Part shown: in pieces, positions 19,053-32,313 of the stretch | Position numbering within the stretch: position 1 is the stretch's first letter | How the letters are laid out: each line of letters starts with the position of its first letter | DNA from: Geodermatophilus sp. DSM 45219 | GTDB lineage: Bacteria; Actinomycetota; Actinomycetes; Mycobacteriales; Geodermatophilaceae | Direction of reading: 5' to 3' | Assembly: GCF_900104025.1 (NCBI RefSeq) | Contig: NZ_FNIQ01000003.1 | Span: forward strand, 186,001 to 250,000 | DNA: 64,000 nucleotides | Translations under genes and position numbers: made by a program | Notes under the pieces: generated by a model | What the model was told of the DNA's origin: nothing | Database searches by the model: none | The model's input: the letters and a program-made list of their open reading frames with translations, nothing else

Positions 19053-19661
19053 TCAACGCACGTTCCGCATCTCGTCGGCGATGGTGGTGTCGTCGCCGTG
19101 CCCGGTCCGCACGACGGTGTCACCGTGCAGGGTGAGCAGCCGTGACCGGATCGAGTCCAGGATCGTCGGGTGGTCGCTGAACGACCGCCCGGTCGCGCCG
19201 GGGCCGCCGCAGAACAGCGTGTCGCCGGTGAACACGGTGGCCAGGTCAGGGGCGTGCAGGCAGGTGCTGCCCGGGGAGTGGCCGGGGGTGTGCAGCGCGG
19301 TCAGCGTGGTGCCGGCCACGGTGAACCGGGTGCCCTCGGCCAGGTCGCGGTCGGGGGCGGCGTCGGGGTGGACGACGTCCCACAGCATCCGGTCGGCGGG
19401 GTGGAACCAGATCGGCGCGCCGGTGGCCTCGCGCAGCGCCACGGCGGCGGTGATGTGGTCGTTGTGCCCGTGGGTCAGCACGATCGCCGTCACCGTCCGC
19501 CCGCCGACCGCCTCCAGGATCGGGGCGGCGCGGTGCGGGGCGTCGATGACCAGGACCTCGTCGTCGTCGCCGACCAGCCAGACGTTGTTGTCGACGTCGA
19601 AGTCCTGCCCGTCCAGGGAGAAGACGCCGGGGACGACGGTCTTGTCGATGCGTGCGGCCAT
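19053..19661 (-). CDS. MBL-fold metallo-hydrolase (probable mycothiol-thioester hydrolase)
   Basis: This 202-residue metallo-beta-lactamase-fold protein has the zinc motif THGHNDH (His64, His66, Asp68, His69), a later HTPGHSPGS segment and GDTLF with the bridging Asp. It resembles glyoxalase II. Its start codon overlaps the stop of the mycothiol dehydrogenase gene by one base, so the two are translationally coupled. In actinobacteria this pairing suggests hydrolysis of the S-formyl-mycothiol product to formate and mycothiol; that role is inferred from context. Confidence 0.88.
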   Translation of the reverse strand: MAARIDKTVVPGVFSLDGQDFDVDNNVWLVGDDDEVLVIDAPHRAAPILEAVGGRTVTAIVLTHGHNDHITAAVALREATGAPIWFHPADRMLWDVVHPDAAPDRDLAEGTRFTVAGTTLTALHTPGHSPGSTCLHAPDLATVFTGDTLFCGGPGATGRSFSDHPTILDSIRSRLLTLHGDTVVRTGHGDDTTIADEMRNVR

Positions 19662-20746
19662 CAGAAGACCACCACGCTGCGCAGCACCTCGCCCCGGTGC
19701 ATCTTGTCGAAGGCCGACTCGACGTCGTCGATGCCGATCGTCTCGGACACGAAGTCCTCCAGCGGGAAGCGGCCCTGCCGGTACAGGTCGATCAGCATCG
19801 GGAAGTCCCGGGAGGGCAGGCAGTCGCCGTACCAGGAGGACTTGATCGCCCCGCCGCGGCCGAAGACCTCGATCAGCGGCAGGGTGATCTGCATGTCCGG
19901 GGTCGGGACGCCGACCAGCACCACCCGGCCGGCCAGGTCGCGGGCGGAGAAGGCCTGCTCGAACACCGCCGGGTGGCCGACGGCGTCGATGGCGACGTCC
20001 ACGCCGAACCCGCCGGTGGCGGCCTTGACCGCCTCCACCGCGTCGGTCTGCTTGGAGTTGACGGTGTGGGTGGCGCCGAACTGCCTGGCCCACTCGAGTT
20101 TCCGGTCGTCGATGTCGACCGCGACGATCGTGGTCGCCCCGGCGAGCTTGGCGCCGGCGATCGCGGCGTCCCCCACCCCGCCGCAGCCGAACACCGCCAC
20201 GCTCTCCCCGCGGCGCACCGCGCCGGTGTTGATCGCCGCACCGACCCCGGCCATCACCCCGCAGCCCAGCAACCCGGCGGCGGTGGCCGGGGCGGTGGGG
20301 TCGACCTTGGTGCACTGCCCGGAGTGCACCAGCGTCTTCTCCACGAACGCGCCGATGCCCAGCGCCGGGGACAACTCGGTGCCGTCGGCGAGGGTCATCT
20401 TCTGCGCGGCGTTGTGCGTGTCGAAGCAGTACTGCAGCTCGCCCTTCAGGCAGGCGCGGCACTGGCCGCACACCGCCCGCCAGTTCAGCACCACGTAGTC
20501 CCCGACGGCCACGTTGGTGACGCCCGCGCCGACCGCGGCCACCGTGCCGGCGGCCTCGTGGCCGAGCAGGAACGGGAACTCGTCGTTGATGCCGCCCTCC
20601 CGGTAGTGCAGGTCGGTGTGGCAGACCCCGCACGCGGCGATGTCGACCACCGCCTCACCCGGCCCCGGGTCCGGCACGACCACCGTCTCCACGCTGACCG
20701 GCGCTCCCTTGCTGCGGGCGACGACGCCCCTCACCTCGTAGGCCAT
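19661..20746 (-). CDS. mscR: S-(hydroxymethyl)mycothiol dehydrogenase
   Basis: This 361-residue zinc alcohol dehydrogenase oxidises the formaldehyde-mycothiol adduct with NAD. Catalytic zinc ligands are Cys39 in ACGVCHTD and His63/Glu64 in LLGHEAAG. The structural zinc site is Cys93, 96, 99 and 107, and the Rossmann motif is [11 protein letters not shown]. The overall sequence (for example [19 protein letters not shown]) is that of the mycothiol-dependent formaldehyde dehydrogenase group rather than glutathione-dependent class III enzymes. It forms an operon with the MBL-fold hydrolase and is divergent from an OFA-family transporter gene. Confidence 0.93.
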   Translation of the reverse strand: MAYEVRGVVARSKGAPVSVETVVVPDPGPGEAVVDIAACGVCHTDLHYREGGINDEFPFLLGHEAAGTVAAVGAGVTNVAVGDYVVLNWRAVCGQCRACLKGELQYCFDTHNAAQKMTLADGTELSPALGIGAFVEKTLVHSGQCTKVDPTAPATAAGLLGCGVMAGVGAAINTGAVRRGESVAVFGCGGVGDAAIAGAKLAGATTIVAVDIDDRKLEWARQFGATHTVNSKQTDAVEAVKAATGGFGVDVAIDAVGHPAVFEQAFSARDLAGRVVLVGVPTPDMQITLPLIEVFGRGGAIKSSWYGDCLPSRDFPMLIDLYRQGRFPLEDFVSETIGIDDVESAFDKMHRGEVLRSVVVF

Positions 20747-20985
20747 GGGCGGAGCCTATGCCCGACCGGCGACCCGCCTGTGCCTGACCGGCGACTCCGG
20801 CCGGTCATGAGTTGGACACCATCCGGCCGCCCGCTCCGCAACAATCCGGTCTCGACCTGAGCTCGTGCCCCCAGCGGGTTTCGCAGAACGTGGTACGGGG
20901 ACGTAGCGTTCCCGCCGGTCCGTGACGTGTGGCACGACCTTTCAGACGGGGGGATCCCCCGCTGTCGACCTCCGGAGGTCCGTCC

Positions 20986-22401
20986 GTGGCAGTACCGAGC
21001 TTCCTGGCCCGAGAACGCATCGTGGCCCGTCCCGGCTTCAACCGCTGGTTGATCCCGCCGGCCGCGCTCGCCGTCCACCTGTGCATCGGCCAGGCGTACG
21101 CGACGAGCGTCTACAAGAGCGCGCTCGTCGAGCACTTCGACGCCAGCCTGACCGCGATCGGGATCATCTTCTCGATCGCGATCGTCATGCTGGGCGTCTC
21201 CGCCGCCCTCTTCGGCACCTGGGTCGACCGCAACGGCCCCCGTGCCGCGATGTTCACCTCGGCCGTCTTCTGGGTCTCCGGCTTCCTGGTCGGCGGCCTG
21301 GGCATCGAGACCGGCCAGCTGTGGCTGCTGTACTTCGGCTACGGCGTCCTGGGCGGCATCGGCCTGGGCATCGGCTACATCTCGCCGGTCTCCACGCTGA
21401 TCAAGTGGTTCCCCGACCGGCCCGGTCTGGCCACCGGCATGGCGATCATGGGCTTCGGTGGCGGCGCGCTGATCGCCTCGCCGCTGTCGCGCCAGCTGAT
21501 GAACTACTACGACCCCACCTACGACGGCACCGCCGGCACCGTGCCCAACGGCGAGGCCGTCGCGGCGCTGTTCTTCACCCTGGCCGCGGTCTACCTGGTC
21601 TTCATGATGTTCGGCGCCTTCATCGTGCGGGTGCCGGCGAACGACTGGCGGCCCGACGGCTTCGACCCGTCGTCGGTGAAGAAGAAGGCGCTGGTCACCA
21701 CGGAGAACGTCTCGGCCAACAACGCGATCAAGACGCCGCAGTTCTGGCTGCTGTGGACGGTCCTGTTCTGCAACGTGACCGCGGGCATCGGCATCCTCGA
21801 GCAGGCCGCGCCGATGATCCAGGACTTCTTCCGCAACGGGGAGACCTCCACGGTCGCCGCCGCCACGGCCGCCGGCTTCGTCGGGCTGCTCTCGCTGTTC
21901 AACATGGCCGGCCGGTTCGTGTGGTCCTCGACGTCGGACTTCATCGGCCGCAAGCCGATCTACATGGTCTACCTGGGCGTCGGCATGGTCCTGTACGTCA
22001 TCCTCGCCACCCTGGGCAGCACGGCGACCTGGATCTTCGTGCTGACCGCCGCCATCATCATCAGCTTCTACGGCGGTGGGTTCGCCACGGTCCCGGCCTA
22101 CCTGCGGGACCTCTTCGGCACCTACCAGGTGGGCGCCATCCACGGCCGGCTGCTGACCGCCTGGGCGGCCGCCGGTGTGGCCGGGCCGCTGATCGTCAAC
22201 GGGGTCCTGGACACCCAGGGCACCCCCGGTCAGCTGGTCGCGGCGAACTACCGGCCGGCGCTGTTCATCATGGTGGGCCTGCTGGCGGTCGGCTTCGTCG
22301 CCAACCTGCTGATCAGGCCGGTCGCCGCCAAGTGGTTCGAGCCCCAGGCCACCAGCCCCGCCACCGCCCGCGCCAACCCGGAACGGAGCGCCGCCCGATG
22401 A
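20986..22401 (+). CDS. OFA-family MFS transporter (oxalate/formate antiporter-like)
   Basis: This 471-residue inner-membrane protein has about 12 hydrophobic segments and OFA-family features: CIGQAYATSVYK in the first segment, GTWVDRNGPR in the loop after segment 2, GIGLGIGYISPV in segment 4 and WSSTSDFIGRKP after segment 7. Relatives move monocarboxylates or exchange oxalate for formate. The GTG at 20986 after a GGAGG site is preferred over an upstream ATG. Its ATGA overlap with a 47-residue membrane-protein gene implies a two-part transporter. Being divergent from formaldehyde oxidation genes, it may export or exchange formate (inference). Confidence 0.88.
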   Translation: MAVPSFLARERIVARPGFNRWLIPPAALAVHLCIGQAYATSVYKSALVEHFDASLTAIGIIFSIAIVMLGVSAALFGTWVDRNGPRAAMFTSAVFWVSGFLVGGLGIETGQLWLLYFGYGVLGGIGLGIGYISPVSTLIKWFPDRPGLATGMAIMGFGGGALIASPLSRQLMNYYDPTYDGTAGTVPNGEAVAALFFTLAAVYLVFMMFGAFIVRVPANDWRPDGFDPSSVKKKALVTTENVSANNAIKTPQFWLLWTVLFCNVTAGIGILEQAAPMIQDFFRNGETSTVAAATAAGFVGLLSLFNMAGRFVWSSTSDFIGRKPIYMVYLGVGMVLYVILATLGSTATWIFVLTAAIIISFYGGGFATVPAYLRDLFGTYQVGAIHGRLLTAWAAAGVAGPLIVNGVLDTQGTPGQLVAANYRPALFIMVGLLAVGFVANLLIRPVAAKWFEPQATSPATARANPERSAAR

Positions 22402-22541
22402 GCCACCCCACCACCGACGACCGGAAGCCCATGCACACCCCGGTGGGGCTGATCGCCTTCGCCTGGACCCTGGTGGGCGTCCCGCTCGCCTACGGGCTCT
22501 ACAACACGGCCAAGGCCGCGACCGCCCTCTTCGGCGGCTGA
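22398..22541 (+). CDS. MFS transporter small subunit (single-span membrane protein)
   Basis: This 47-residue protein has one transmembrane helix (HTPVGLIAFAWTLVGVPLAY, then GLYNTAKAATALF). It starts inside the stop codon of the OFA transporter gene (ATGA), so the two are translationally coupled. Similar mini-proteins follow OFA-type transporters in other bacteria and are annotated as small subunits. It probably stabilises or modulates its partner in the membrane. Confidence 0.8.
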   Translation: MSHPTTDDRKPMHTPVGLIAFAWTLVGVPLAYGLYNTAKAATALFGG

Positions 22542-22560
22542 GCCCCGCACCAGCACACGC

Positions 22561-22593
22561 AGCGCCCCCGTCCGGACTCCGGGCGGGGGCGCT
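22561..22593 (+). terminator. Hairpin terminator after the transporter pair
   Basis: AGCGCCCCCG at 22561-22570 pairs with CGGGGGCGCT at 22584-22593. The stem starts 19 nt after the stop codon of the small-subunit gene. Confidence 0.75.
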
Positions 22594-22723
22594 GTGCTGT
22601 CTCACCGTCGTCCTACCGGACGACCCCGCCTCCAGGTGCCGTCCCCCTGCTGCGTTGAGCCCACCCCGTCCCTCCTCGTGGAGCCCTCCGGGCCCCACTC
22701 GTCGACACGTCTCGCGGAGCGGC

Positions 22724-23109
22724 TCACCTGAGCAAGGGGACCAAGGGAAGGTGGGCCGACAGGTCGGCGCGGTTGCCGCTGGCGCTGACCCGTCCCTGCG
22801 CGACCGCGTCGTCCCAGGGCAGCTCGCCGGTCGCCAGCCGCAGCCACGTGGCGGCATCGGTCTCGACGACGTTCGGCGGCGTCCCGCGGGTGTGCCGGGG
22901 ACCGGGCACCAGCTGGACGGCGACGTGCGGCGGCACCCGCAGCTCGACCGACCGCCCGGGCACCTGCTGGGCCAGCCAGCGGGCCGTGGTCTTCACCGCG
23001 GCGCCGAGCACCGCCCGCGGGGGCTGCTCGGCGTCCCCCGCCAGCCAGGCCCGCACGGGGGCGACCGCGGCCCGCAGCTCCTCGGCGGGGATGGGAGCTG
23101 CTGCTGGCA

Positions 23110-23110
<1 letters not shown>
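22724..23110 (-). CDS. Sterol carrier family protein
   Basis: This 128-residue protein has the look of the small actinobacterial sterol-carrier-like family. Its centre reads [18 protein letters not shown], and [29 protein letters not shown] matches the C-terminal SCP2-type segment. Its start overlaps the purL stop by one base, so it is the last gene of the purL operon. Relatives are often found next to purine genes, but no role in purine synthesis is known. It may bind a small hydrophobic ligand; function is unproven. Confidence 0.7.
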
Positions 23111-25454
<2,344 letters not shown>

Positions 25455-25458
<4 letters not shown>

Positions 25459-26126
25459 GCTGCCACGACCGCCTTCAGCACGGAGGTGAAGAAGCCGAGG
25501 CCGTCGGTGCCCGGGCCGGTGAGGTCCTCGACCGCGTGCTCGGGGTGCGGCATGAGGCCGACCACGCGGCCGTCGGCGCTGGTCACCCCGGCGATGTCGC
25601 GCATCGAGCCGTTGGGGTTGCCCTCCACGTAGCGGACGACGACCCGGCCCTCGCCCTCGATCCGGTCGAGGTCGGCGTCGGCGGCCACGTACCGGCCTTC
25701 ACCGTTCTTCACCGGGACGACGATCTGCTGGCCGGCCTCGTAGTCCGACGTCCACGCGGTGTCGGCGCGCTCGATGCGCAGCGCCTGGTCGCGGTTGCGG
25801 AAGTGCAGGTGGCCGTTGCGGGTCAGCGCGCCGGGCAGCAGGCCGGCCTCGCAGAGCACCTGGAAGCCGTTGCAGATGCCGAGCACCGGCATGCCCTGGC
25901 GGGCGCGGTCGACGACGTCGCGCATCATCGGCGCCCGCGCGGCGATGGCGCCGGCCCGCAGGTAGTCGCCGTAGGAGAAGCCACCGGGGAGGACGACGGC
26001 CTCGACGTCCTTGAGGTCGTGCTCGGCGTGCCAGAGCGCGACGGGCTCGGCGCCGGCCAGCCGCACCGCGCGCGCGGCGTCGACGTCGTCCAGGGAGCCC
26101 GGGAAGGTGATGACACCGATGCGCAC
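25455..26126 (-). CDS. purQ: Phosphoribosylformylglycinamidine synthase, glutaminase subunit
   Basis: This 223-residue class-I glutamine amidotransferase releases ammonia for PurL. Cys85 in [17 protein letters not shown] is the nucleophile, and the catalytic His/Glu pair is in [11 protein letters not shown] near the C-terminus. The start is a GTG at 26126, 2 nt downstream of the purS stop, and its end overlaps purL, so purS-purQ-purL are tightly coupled. Confidence 0.97.
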
Positions 26127-26128
26127 GA

Positions 26129-26368
26129 TCAGTCCTTGGGGATGTGGAGCTCGACGTCCTCGATGACCGGGTTGGCCAGCAGCGTCTCGGCGATCTGCCG
26201 GAGTTCGGCCTCGTCCGGCGTCCCGTCGACCTCGAGCACGAAGTGCTTGCCCTGGCGGACGCTCGTGACGCTGTCGTGCCCGAGCCGGCCGAGCGCTCCC
26301 AGCACCGCCTGCCCCTGGGGGTCGGAAATCTCTGGCTTCAGCACGACGTCGACGACCACCCGAGGCAC
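26129..26368 (-). CDS. purS: Phosphoribosylformylglycinamidine synthase subunit PurS
   Basis: This 79-residue protein bridges PurQ and PurL in the FGAM synthase complex. It reads [19 protein letters not shown], then [14 protein letters not shown] and ends with [12 protein letters not shown], typical of PurS. The GTG at 26368 gives the family length; the longer open frame upstream has no similarity. It is the first gene of the purSQL unit, and the 94 nt before it separate it from the hydrolase gene. Confidence 0.95.
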   Translation of the reverse strand: MPRVVVDVVLKPEISDPQGQAVLGALGRLGHDSVTSVRQGKHFVLEVDGTPDEAELRQIAETLLANPVIEDVELHIPKD

Positions 26369-26462
26369 GCGGTCGAGGGTACCGGGGTGGCCCGGCCCAC
26401 TCTGCGCCGTCCGGTTGGCCCCCTGTCCCCGCGCGGGGGCGAGCGGCCGGCCGGCCGCAGGG

Positions 26463-27212
26463 TCAGCCGGCGAGCAGGGACCAGACCGCGTCCGGGGCCT
26501 CCCAGTGCGCGTTGTGGCCGGCGCCCTCCAGGAGCACCGCACCGGGGTCGACCCGACGCATCGCGTCGAGGCCCACCATCGGGTCTCCCGAGCCGGCCGC
26601 CAGCCGCAGCGGCGCGACCGCCCGGGACAGCACCTCCTCGACCGACGGGCCGACGGCGCCGAACGCCCGCGGGTCGAGCGCGGGCGAGAACCCGCCGTCC
26701 ACCTCGCGGACGCCCGCGGCGGCCACCTCGGAGGACGGGTCCACGAGCCCGGTCAGCCCGGCGAGCCGCAGGTGGCGCTCGGCCGCCTCAGCGGCGGTGG
26801 CGAACACCTGCGGCGGCCGGGTGGCCATCGACCGCGCCCGGGCCACCTCGTCGTCGGTCCAGTCGATCTTCACGCCGACGGCGACGACCTGGTCCACCTC
26901 CACGCCGTACCAGCCGCCCGCCAGCACCGCGCCGACCACACCGCCGAAGGAGTGCCCCAGCACGCTCACCCGGGCAGCGCCGGCCCCCGCCGCCAGGGAC
27001 GCCACGTCGGCGGCGTGCACCGCGTAGCCGTAGGGCGGCTCGGCGGACGACCGGCCGTGCCCGCGCAGGTCCGGGACCGCCCAGGATCCCGGCCAGGAGC
27101 GCTCGACCAGCGGCAGCAGCCGGTCCCACACCGCCCCCGTCGCGCCCAGGCCGTGCAGCAGCAGGAGCAGGTGGTCCCCGGACCCGCCGGAGCGGTGGGC
27201 GATGCCCGACAC
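26463..27212 (-). CDS. Alpha/beta-fold hydrolase
   Basis: This 249-residue hydrolase has the oxyanion HGLGA motif near residue 20, the nucleophile elbow GHSFGG with Ser88, and a late His in LLEGAGHNAHWE. The substrate is unknown. It lies 1 nt downstream of the purC stop and upstream of purS, so it is cotranscribed with purine genes. Nothing in the sequence ties it to purine chemistry. The start is a GTG at 27212. Confidence 0.85.
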   Translation of the reverse strand: MSGIAHRSGGSGDHLLLLLHGLGATGAVWDRLLPLVERSWPGSWAVPDLRGHGRSSAEPPYGYAVHAADVASLAAGAGAARVSVLGHSFGGVVGAVLAGGWYGVEVDQVVAVGVKIDWTDDEVARARSMATRPPQVFATAAEAAERHLRLAGLTGLVDPSSEVAAAGVREVDGGFSPALDPRAFGAVGPSVEEVLSRAVAPLRLAAGSGDPMVGLDAMRRVDPGAVLLEGAGHNAHWEAPDAVWSLLAG

Positions 27213-27213
27213 G

Positions 27214-28076
27214 TCAGCGGAAGGTCGTGCCCGTGAGCCGCTCGTAGGCGGTCACGTAGCGCTCGCGGGTCGCCTCGACCACGTCGGCGGGCAGCTCCGG
27301 CGGCGGGGAGACGCGGTCCCAGCCGGACGACGTCAGCCAGTCGCGGACGTACTGCTTGTCGAACGAGGGCTGCACGTCGCCGGGCGACCACAGCGTGGCC
27401 GGCCAGAAGCGCGAGGAGTCCGGGGTGAGCACCTCGTCGCCGAGCACCAGGCCGCCGTCCGGGGAGACGCCGAACTCGACCTTCGTGTCGGCCAGCACGA
27501 TGCCGGCGTCCAGGGCGATCTCCGCGCCGCGGCGGTACAGCGCCAGCGTCAGCTCGCGCAGCTCCTCCGCCCGGGCCTGCCCGACGGCGGCCACGACGGC
27601 GGCGAAGTCGATCGCCTCGTCGTGCTGGCCCTGCTCGGCCTTGGTGGACGGCGTGAACACCGGCTCGGGCAGCCGCGACCCCTCGACCAGCCCGGCGGGC
27701 AGCGGGACGTCGCGGATGGACCCGGTGCGCTGGTACTCGACCGTGCCGGACCCGGAGAGGTAGCCGCGGGCGACGCACTCGACCGGCAGCATCTCCAGCC
27801 GGCGGACGAGCATCGCCCGCCCGGCGACCTCCGGCGGGACGTCCGATGCCGACAGCAGGTGGTGGGTCGCCCCGAACGACGACAGCACCGGCGCGAGCTG
27901 CTCGAACCACCACACCGACAGCTGGGTGAGCACCCGCCCCTTGTCGGGGATCGGGGTGGGCAGCACGTGGTCGTAGGCGGAGATCCGGTCGGAGGCGACG
28001 AGCAGCAGCCGGTCGGCACCGGCGTCGTAGACCTCGCGCACCTTGCCCCGGGCGACGAGCGGCAGCTCCAGCGTCG

Positions 28077-28080
<4 letters not shown>
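27214..28080 (-). CDS. purC: Phosphoribosylaminoimidazole-succinocarboxamide synthase
   Basis: This 288-residue SAICAR synthetase joins CAIR and aspartate with ATP. The N-terminus ARGKVREVYDAG, LPVECVARGYLSGSG and LADTKVEFGV are family signatures, and the length matches the roughly 300-residue actinobacterial/eukaryote-like form. The GTG at 28080 overlaps the purB stop by 4 nt (GTGA). It forms a tight operon with purB upstream and the hydrolase gene downstream. Confidence 0.96.
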
Positions 28081-29384
<1,304 letters not shown>

Positions 29385-29449
29385 AGCTCGCCGCCTCCTC
29401 GCACCACGGGCCCAGTCTCCCGCAGCGCCGCCGCGGCCGACGACGGGGC

Positions 29450-29830
29450 TCAGTCCCCCAGCGGCGCGTACTGCTCCGGGTGCCGGCGCAGGTGCTCCCG
29501 GAAGGCCCGGTCGATCGTCTCGTCCCACTCGGGCAGCGCGGCGTCGTAGCGCCGGTTCGCCTCCTCCTCCAGCCGCTCGGCGGCCGCGAGGTCGTCCTCG
29601 TCCAGCGCGGCGGCCTGCCGCGCGACGTCCTCGACCGCGTCGGCGGCCGCGTCGAGCCCGAGCAGGCGGTACCCGGCCACCGCGCGCTCCCGCTGCTCGA
29701 TCTCGAGCCCCTCGACCGCGTGGAGCAGGCCGCCGTTCATCGCCATCCCGTGGCAGAGCAGCAGCGCGGCGAGGGCTGCGTCCCCCGGGTGGGTGAACGG
29801 TGCGAACGGGTCGCAGGCGCGGTTCCACAC
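29450..29830 (-). CDS. Hypothetical protein, DMP19/DUF4375-like
   Basis: This 126-residue, acidic, helical protein is tentatively of the DMP19/DUF4375 type: ALLLCHGMAMNGGLLHAVEG, then YRLLGLDAAADAVEDVARQA and a Glu-rich helix before HLRRHPEQYAPLG. I am not certain of the family. It begins 10 nt after the purD stop and is probably cotranscribed with purD and purB. No catalytic motif is visible and the function is unknown. Confidence 0.65.
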   Translation of the reverse strand: MWNRACDPFAPFTHPGDAALAALLLCHGMAMNGGLLHAVEGLEIEQRERAVAGYRLLGLDAAADAVEDVARQAAALDEDDLAAAERLEEEANRRYDAALPEWDETIDRAFREHLRRHPEQYAPLGD

Positions 29831-29840
29831 CTCGTCGGCG

Positions 29841-31097
29841 TCAGCCAGGGGTGATCCGCCCCTCGACCGCGGCCAGCGCGATGTCGGTCCGCCAGTGCGC
29901 GTCGGCCAGCCGGACGCCGGCCACCCGCTCGTAGGCCCGCTGCCGGGCCGCGGCGAGGTCCTCGCCGACGGCGGTCACCGCCAGCACCCGCCCGCCCGCC
30001 GAGCGCACCGTGCCCTCGGCGTCCACGGTGGTGCCGGCGTGCAGCACCCCCTCGGCGTCGGCGCCGGTGACCGGGTCGCCGGTGCGCGGTCGCTCGGGGT
30101 AGCCGGGAGCCGCGACGACGACGGTGACGGCGGCCCCGTCCCGCCAGCGCAGCGGCGGGTGGTCGGCCAGCGTGCCGGTGGCCGCGGCGTGCAGCAGGCC
30201 GGCCAGCGGCGTCTCCAGCAGGGGCAGCACCACCTGGGTCTCCGGGTCGCCGAAGCGGGCGTTGAACTCCACCACCCGGATCCCGCGCGCGGTCAGCGCC
30301 AGGCCGGCGTAGAGCAGCCCGGCGAACGGCTCACCGCGGCGGCGCATCTCGTCGACGGTCGGCTGCAGCACGGTGGCCAGCACCTCGTCGACCAGGCCCG
30401 GCGGCGCCCACGGCAGCGGCGCGTAGGCCCCCATCCCGCCGGTGTTGGGCCCGGCGTCGCCGTCGTCGCGGCGCTTGGCGTCCTGCGCGGGCAGCAGCGG
30501 CAGCACCGTCGTCCCGTCGGTGACGGCGAACAGCGACACCTCGGGACCGTCGAGGTACTCCTCGACCAGCACGGCGCCGCCGGCGTCCAGCACGCGGTGC
30601 CCGTGCGCGACGGCGGCGTCCCGGTCGTCGGTGACGACGACGCCCTTGCCGGCCGCCAGCCCGTCGTCCTTCACCACGTACGGGGCGCCGGCCTCGTCGA
30701 GCGCGGTCTCCAGCTCGGCCGCGCCGCCGACCGGCCAAGACCGCGCGGTCGGCACCCCGGCCGCGGCCATCACGTGCTTGGCGAAGGACTTGCTGCCCTC
30801 GATCTGCGCGGCCTGCTCCGACGGGCCGAAGCAGGCGATGCCGGCGTCGCGGACGGCGTCGGCGGCCCCGGCGACCAGCGGCACCTCCGGGCCGACGACG
30901 ACCAGGTCGGCCCGCCAGGACGTGGCCAGCGCGGCGACGGCGGCCGGGTCGGCTGCGTCGACCCCGGCCGGTTCGGCGATCCCGCGGGTGCCGGCGTTCC
31001 CCGGCGCGCAGGCCAGCGCGGTCACCGCCGGGTCGGACGACAGAGCGACGCACAGGGCGTGCTCCCGGGCACCGGAGCCGATCACGAGCACGCGCAC
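29841..31097 (-). CDS. purD: Phosphoribosylamine--glycine ligase
   Basis: This 418-residue ATP-grasp enzyme makes GAR from phosphoribosylamine and glycine. The N-terminus [13 protein letters not shown], the central [17 protein letters not shown] segment, the ATP-binding [12 protein letters not shown] and the metal-binding [12 protein letters not shown] block are all present. I placed the start at the GTG at 31097, directly before the conserved N-terminus. It is followed closely by the DMP19-like gene and purB. Confidence 0.96.
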   Translation of the reverse strand: MRVLVIGSGAREHALCVALSSDPAVTALACAPGNAGTRGIAEPAGVDAADPAAVAALATSWRADLVVVGPEVPLVAGAADAVRDAGIACFGPSEQAAQIEGSKSFAKHVMAAAGVPTARSWPVGGAAELETALDEAGAPYVVKDDGLAAGKGVVVTDDRDAAVAHGHRVLDAGGAVLVEEYLDGPEVSLFAVTDGTTVLPLLPAQDAKRRDDGDAGPNTGGMGAYAPLPWAPPGLVDEVLATVLQPTVDEMRRRGEPFAGLLYAGLALTARGIRVVEFNARFGDPETQVVLPLLETPLAGLLHAAATGTLADHPPLRWRDGAAVTVVVAAPGYPERPRTGDPVTGADAEGVLHAGTTVDAEGTVRSAGGRVLAVTAVGEDLAAARQRAYERVAGVRLADAHWRTDIALAAVEGRITPG

Positions 31098-31130
31098 GGA
31101 CCGCGACGCTACCGAGCGCGCGACTCGCTG

Positions 31131-31195
31131 GAACGGCCGCCCGTCAGGGTCCCGCGCCGAGCCCGCGAGGCGTGGGGGGAAGGGCGGTCCTCCCA
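31131..31195. repeat. Dispersed hairpin repeat, copy 4 (runs into the rsgA coding end)
   Basis: A GC-rich element with a GGGCGGTCCTCCC-type arm related to copies 1 and 2. It overlaps the last codons of rsgA, so the C-terminal residues [15 protein letters not shown] are encoded by the repeat. Confidence 0.55.
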
Positions 31196-32208
31196 CGGTT
31201 CGGCTGCGACCGGTAGGAGCGGTGCAGGGCGCGGACCCGGGCGTGCTCGGCGGCCCGCGCGCGGGCGTCCGAGCGCAGCGCCTGGCGGTGCGCCTCGGCC
31301 TGCAGCTTCCGCCAGGCGGTGTAGCGGGCGGGGTCCAGCCGGCCCTCCTCGATCGCCGCGGCCACCGCGCAGCCGGGTTCGGTTCGGTGCGCGCAGTCGC
31401 GGAACCGGCACTGCGCGGCCAGCTCGGTGACGTCTCCGTAGGCGGTGTCGATGCCCGCGTCGTCGACCAGTCCGAGCTCGCGCATCCCGGGGGTGTCGAC
31501 GAGCAGGCCGCCGCCGGGCAGCGCGTGCAGCTCGCGCGCGGTCGTGGTGTGCCGGCCGCGGCCGTCGGCCTCCCGGATCCCGCGGGTGGCCGCCACCGTC
31601 GTCCCGGCCAGCGCGTTGGCCAGGCTGGACTTGCCGACGCCCGACGGCCCGACCACCGCCGCCGTCCGCCCGGGGCCCAGCAGCGCCCGGACGGCGTCGA
31701 GCCCCTCCCCCGTCACCGAGCTGACCGGCAGCACGTCGACGCCCACGGCGTCCTCGGCCACGGCCTGCAGCGCCGCCGGGACGTCGTCGCACAGGTCGGC
31801 CTTGGTGAGGACGACGACCGGCGTCGCGCCGCTGCCCCAGGCGACGGCCAGGTAGCGCTCGACCCGGCGCAGTCGCGGCGCCGTGGTGAGCGCGTCGACG
31901 ACGAGGACGACGTCGAGGTTGGCCGCGACCACCTGCTCGGCCGACGTCCGGCCGGCGACGACGCGGGTGAACGCGGTCCGGCGGGGCAGCACCGCGACGG
32001 CGAGCTCCCCGCGCAGGGCCACCCAGTCGCCCACCGCCGGGCCGGGCCCGCCGAGCAGCGCCCCTGCCGGGTGCGCCCGCAGCTCGCCCCCGGCGGTGAG
32101 CACGGTCAGCCGGCCGCGGTCGACCCGGGCCACACGACCGGGCACGCACCCCGCGGGCAACCCGGCCTCCCGGTCGGCAGTCCAGCCGAGGAGTGAGAGA
32201 TCGGTCAC
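31144..32208 (-). CDS. rsgA: Ribosome small subunit-dependent GTPase A
   Basis: This 354-residue circularly permuted GTPase helps mature the 30S subunit. It has an OB-like N-terminal domain, then G4 TKAD at 135-138, G1 GPSGVGKS at 187-194 and G3 DTPG at 238-241. The permuted order is diagnostic. A zinc site follows (Cys267, Cys272, His274, Cys280). The GTG start at 32208 is chosen from the family N-terminus. The last 15 or so residues coincide with a dispersed repeat and look like a late addition. Confidence 0.93.
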   Translation of the reverse strand: MTDLSLLGWTADREAGLPAGCVPGRVARVDRGRLTVLTAGGELRAHPAGALLGGPGPAVGDWVALRGELAVAVLPRRTAFTRVVAGRTSAEQVVAANLDVVLVVDALTTAPRLRRVERYLAVAWGSGATPVVVLTKADLCDDVPAALQAVAEDAVGVDVLPVSSVTGEGLDAVRALLGPGRTAAVVGPSGVGKSSLANALAGTTVAATRGIREADGRGRHTTTARELHALPGGGLLVDTPGMRELGLVDDAGIDTAYGDVTELAAQCRFRDCAHRTEPGCAVAAAIEEGRLDPARYTAWRKLQAEAHRQALRSDARARAAEHARVRALHRSYRSQPNRGRTALPPTPRGLGAGP

Positions 32209-32313
32209 GCCGCCGATGGTCCCGCGCAGGTCACGGCGGTGTCCTCCGAATTGTGTGCGGCCGGTCGGCGCGCGTTCAGCGTCCTGACACCTTCGTCGGG
32301 TGTTGTAGGGGGC

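Noticed and set aside
20747..20985. Half-palindromes such as GTGACGTGTGGCAC as CRP-like operators between mscR and the OFA transporter gene
   Set aside because: Symmetry is poor and no second copy exists in the window. The 239-nt gap surely holds two divergent promoters, but I could not define boxes.
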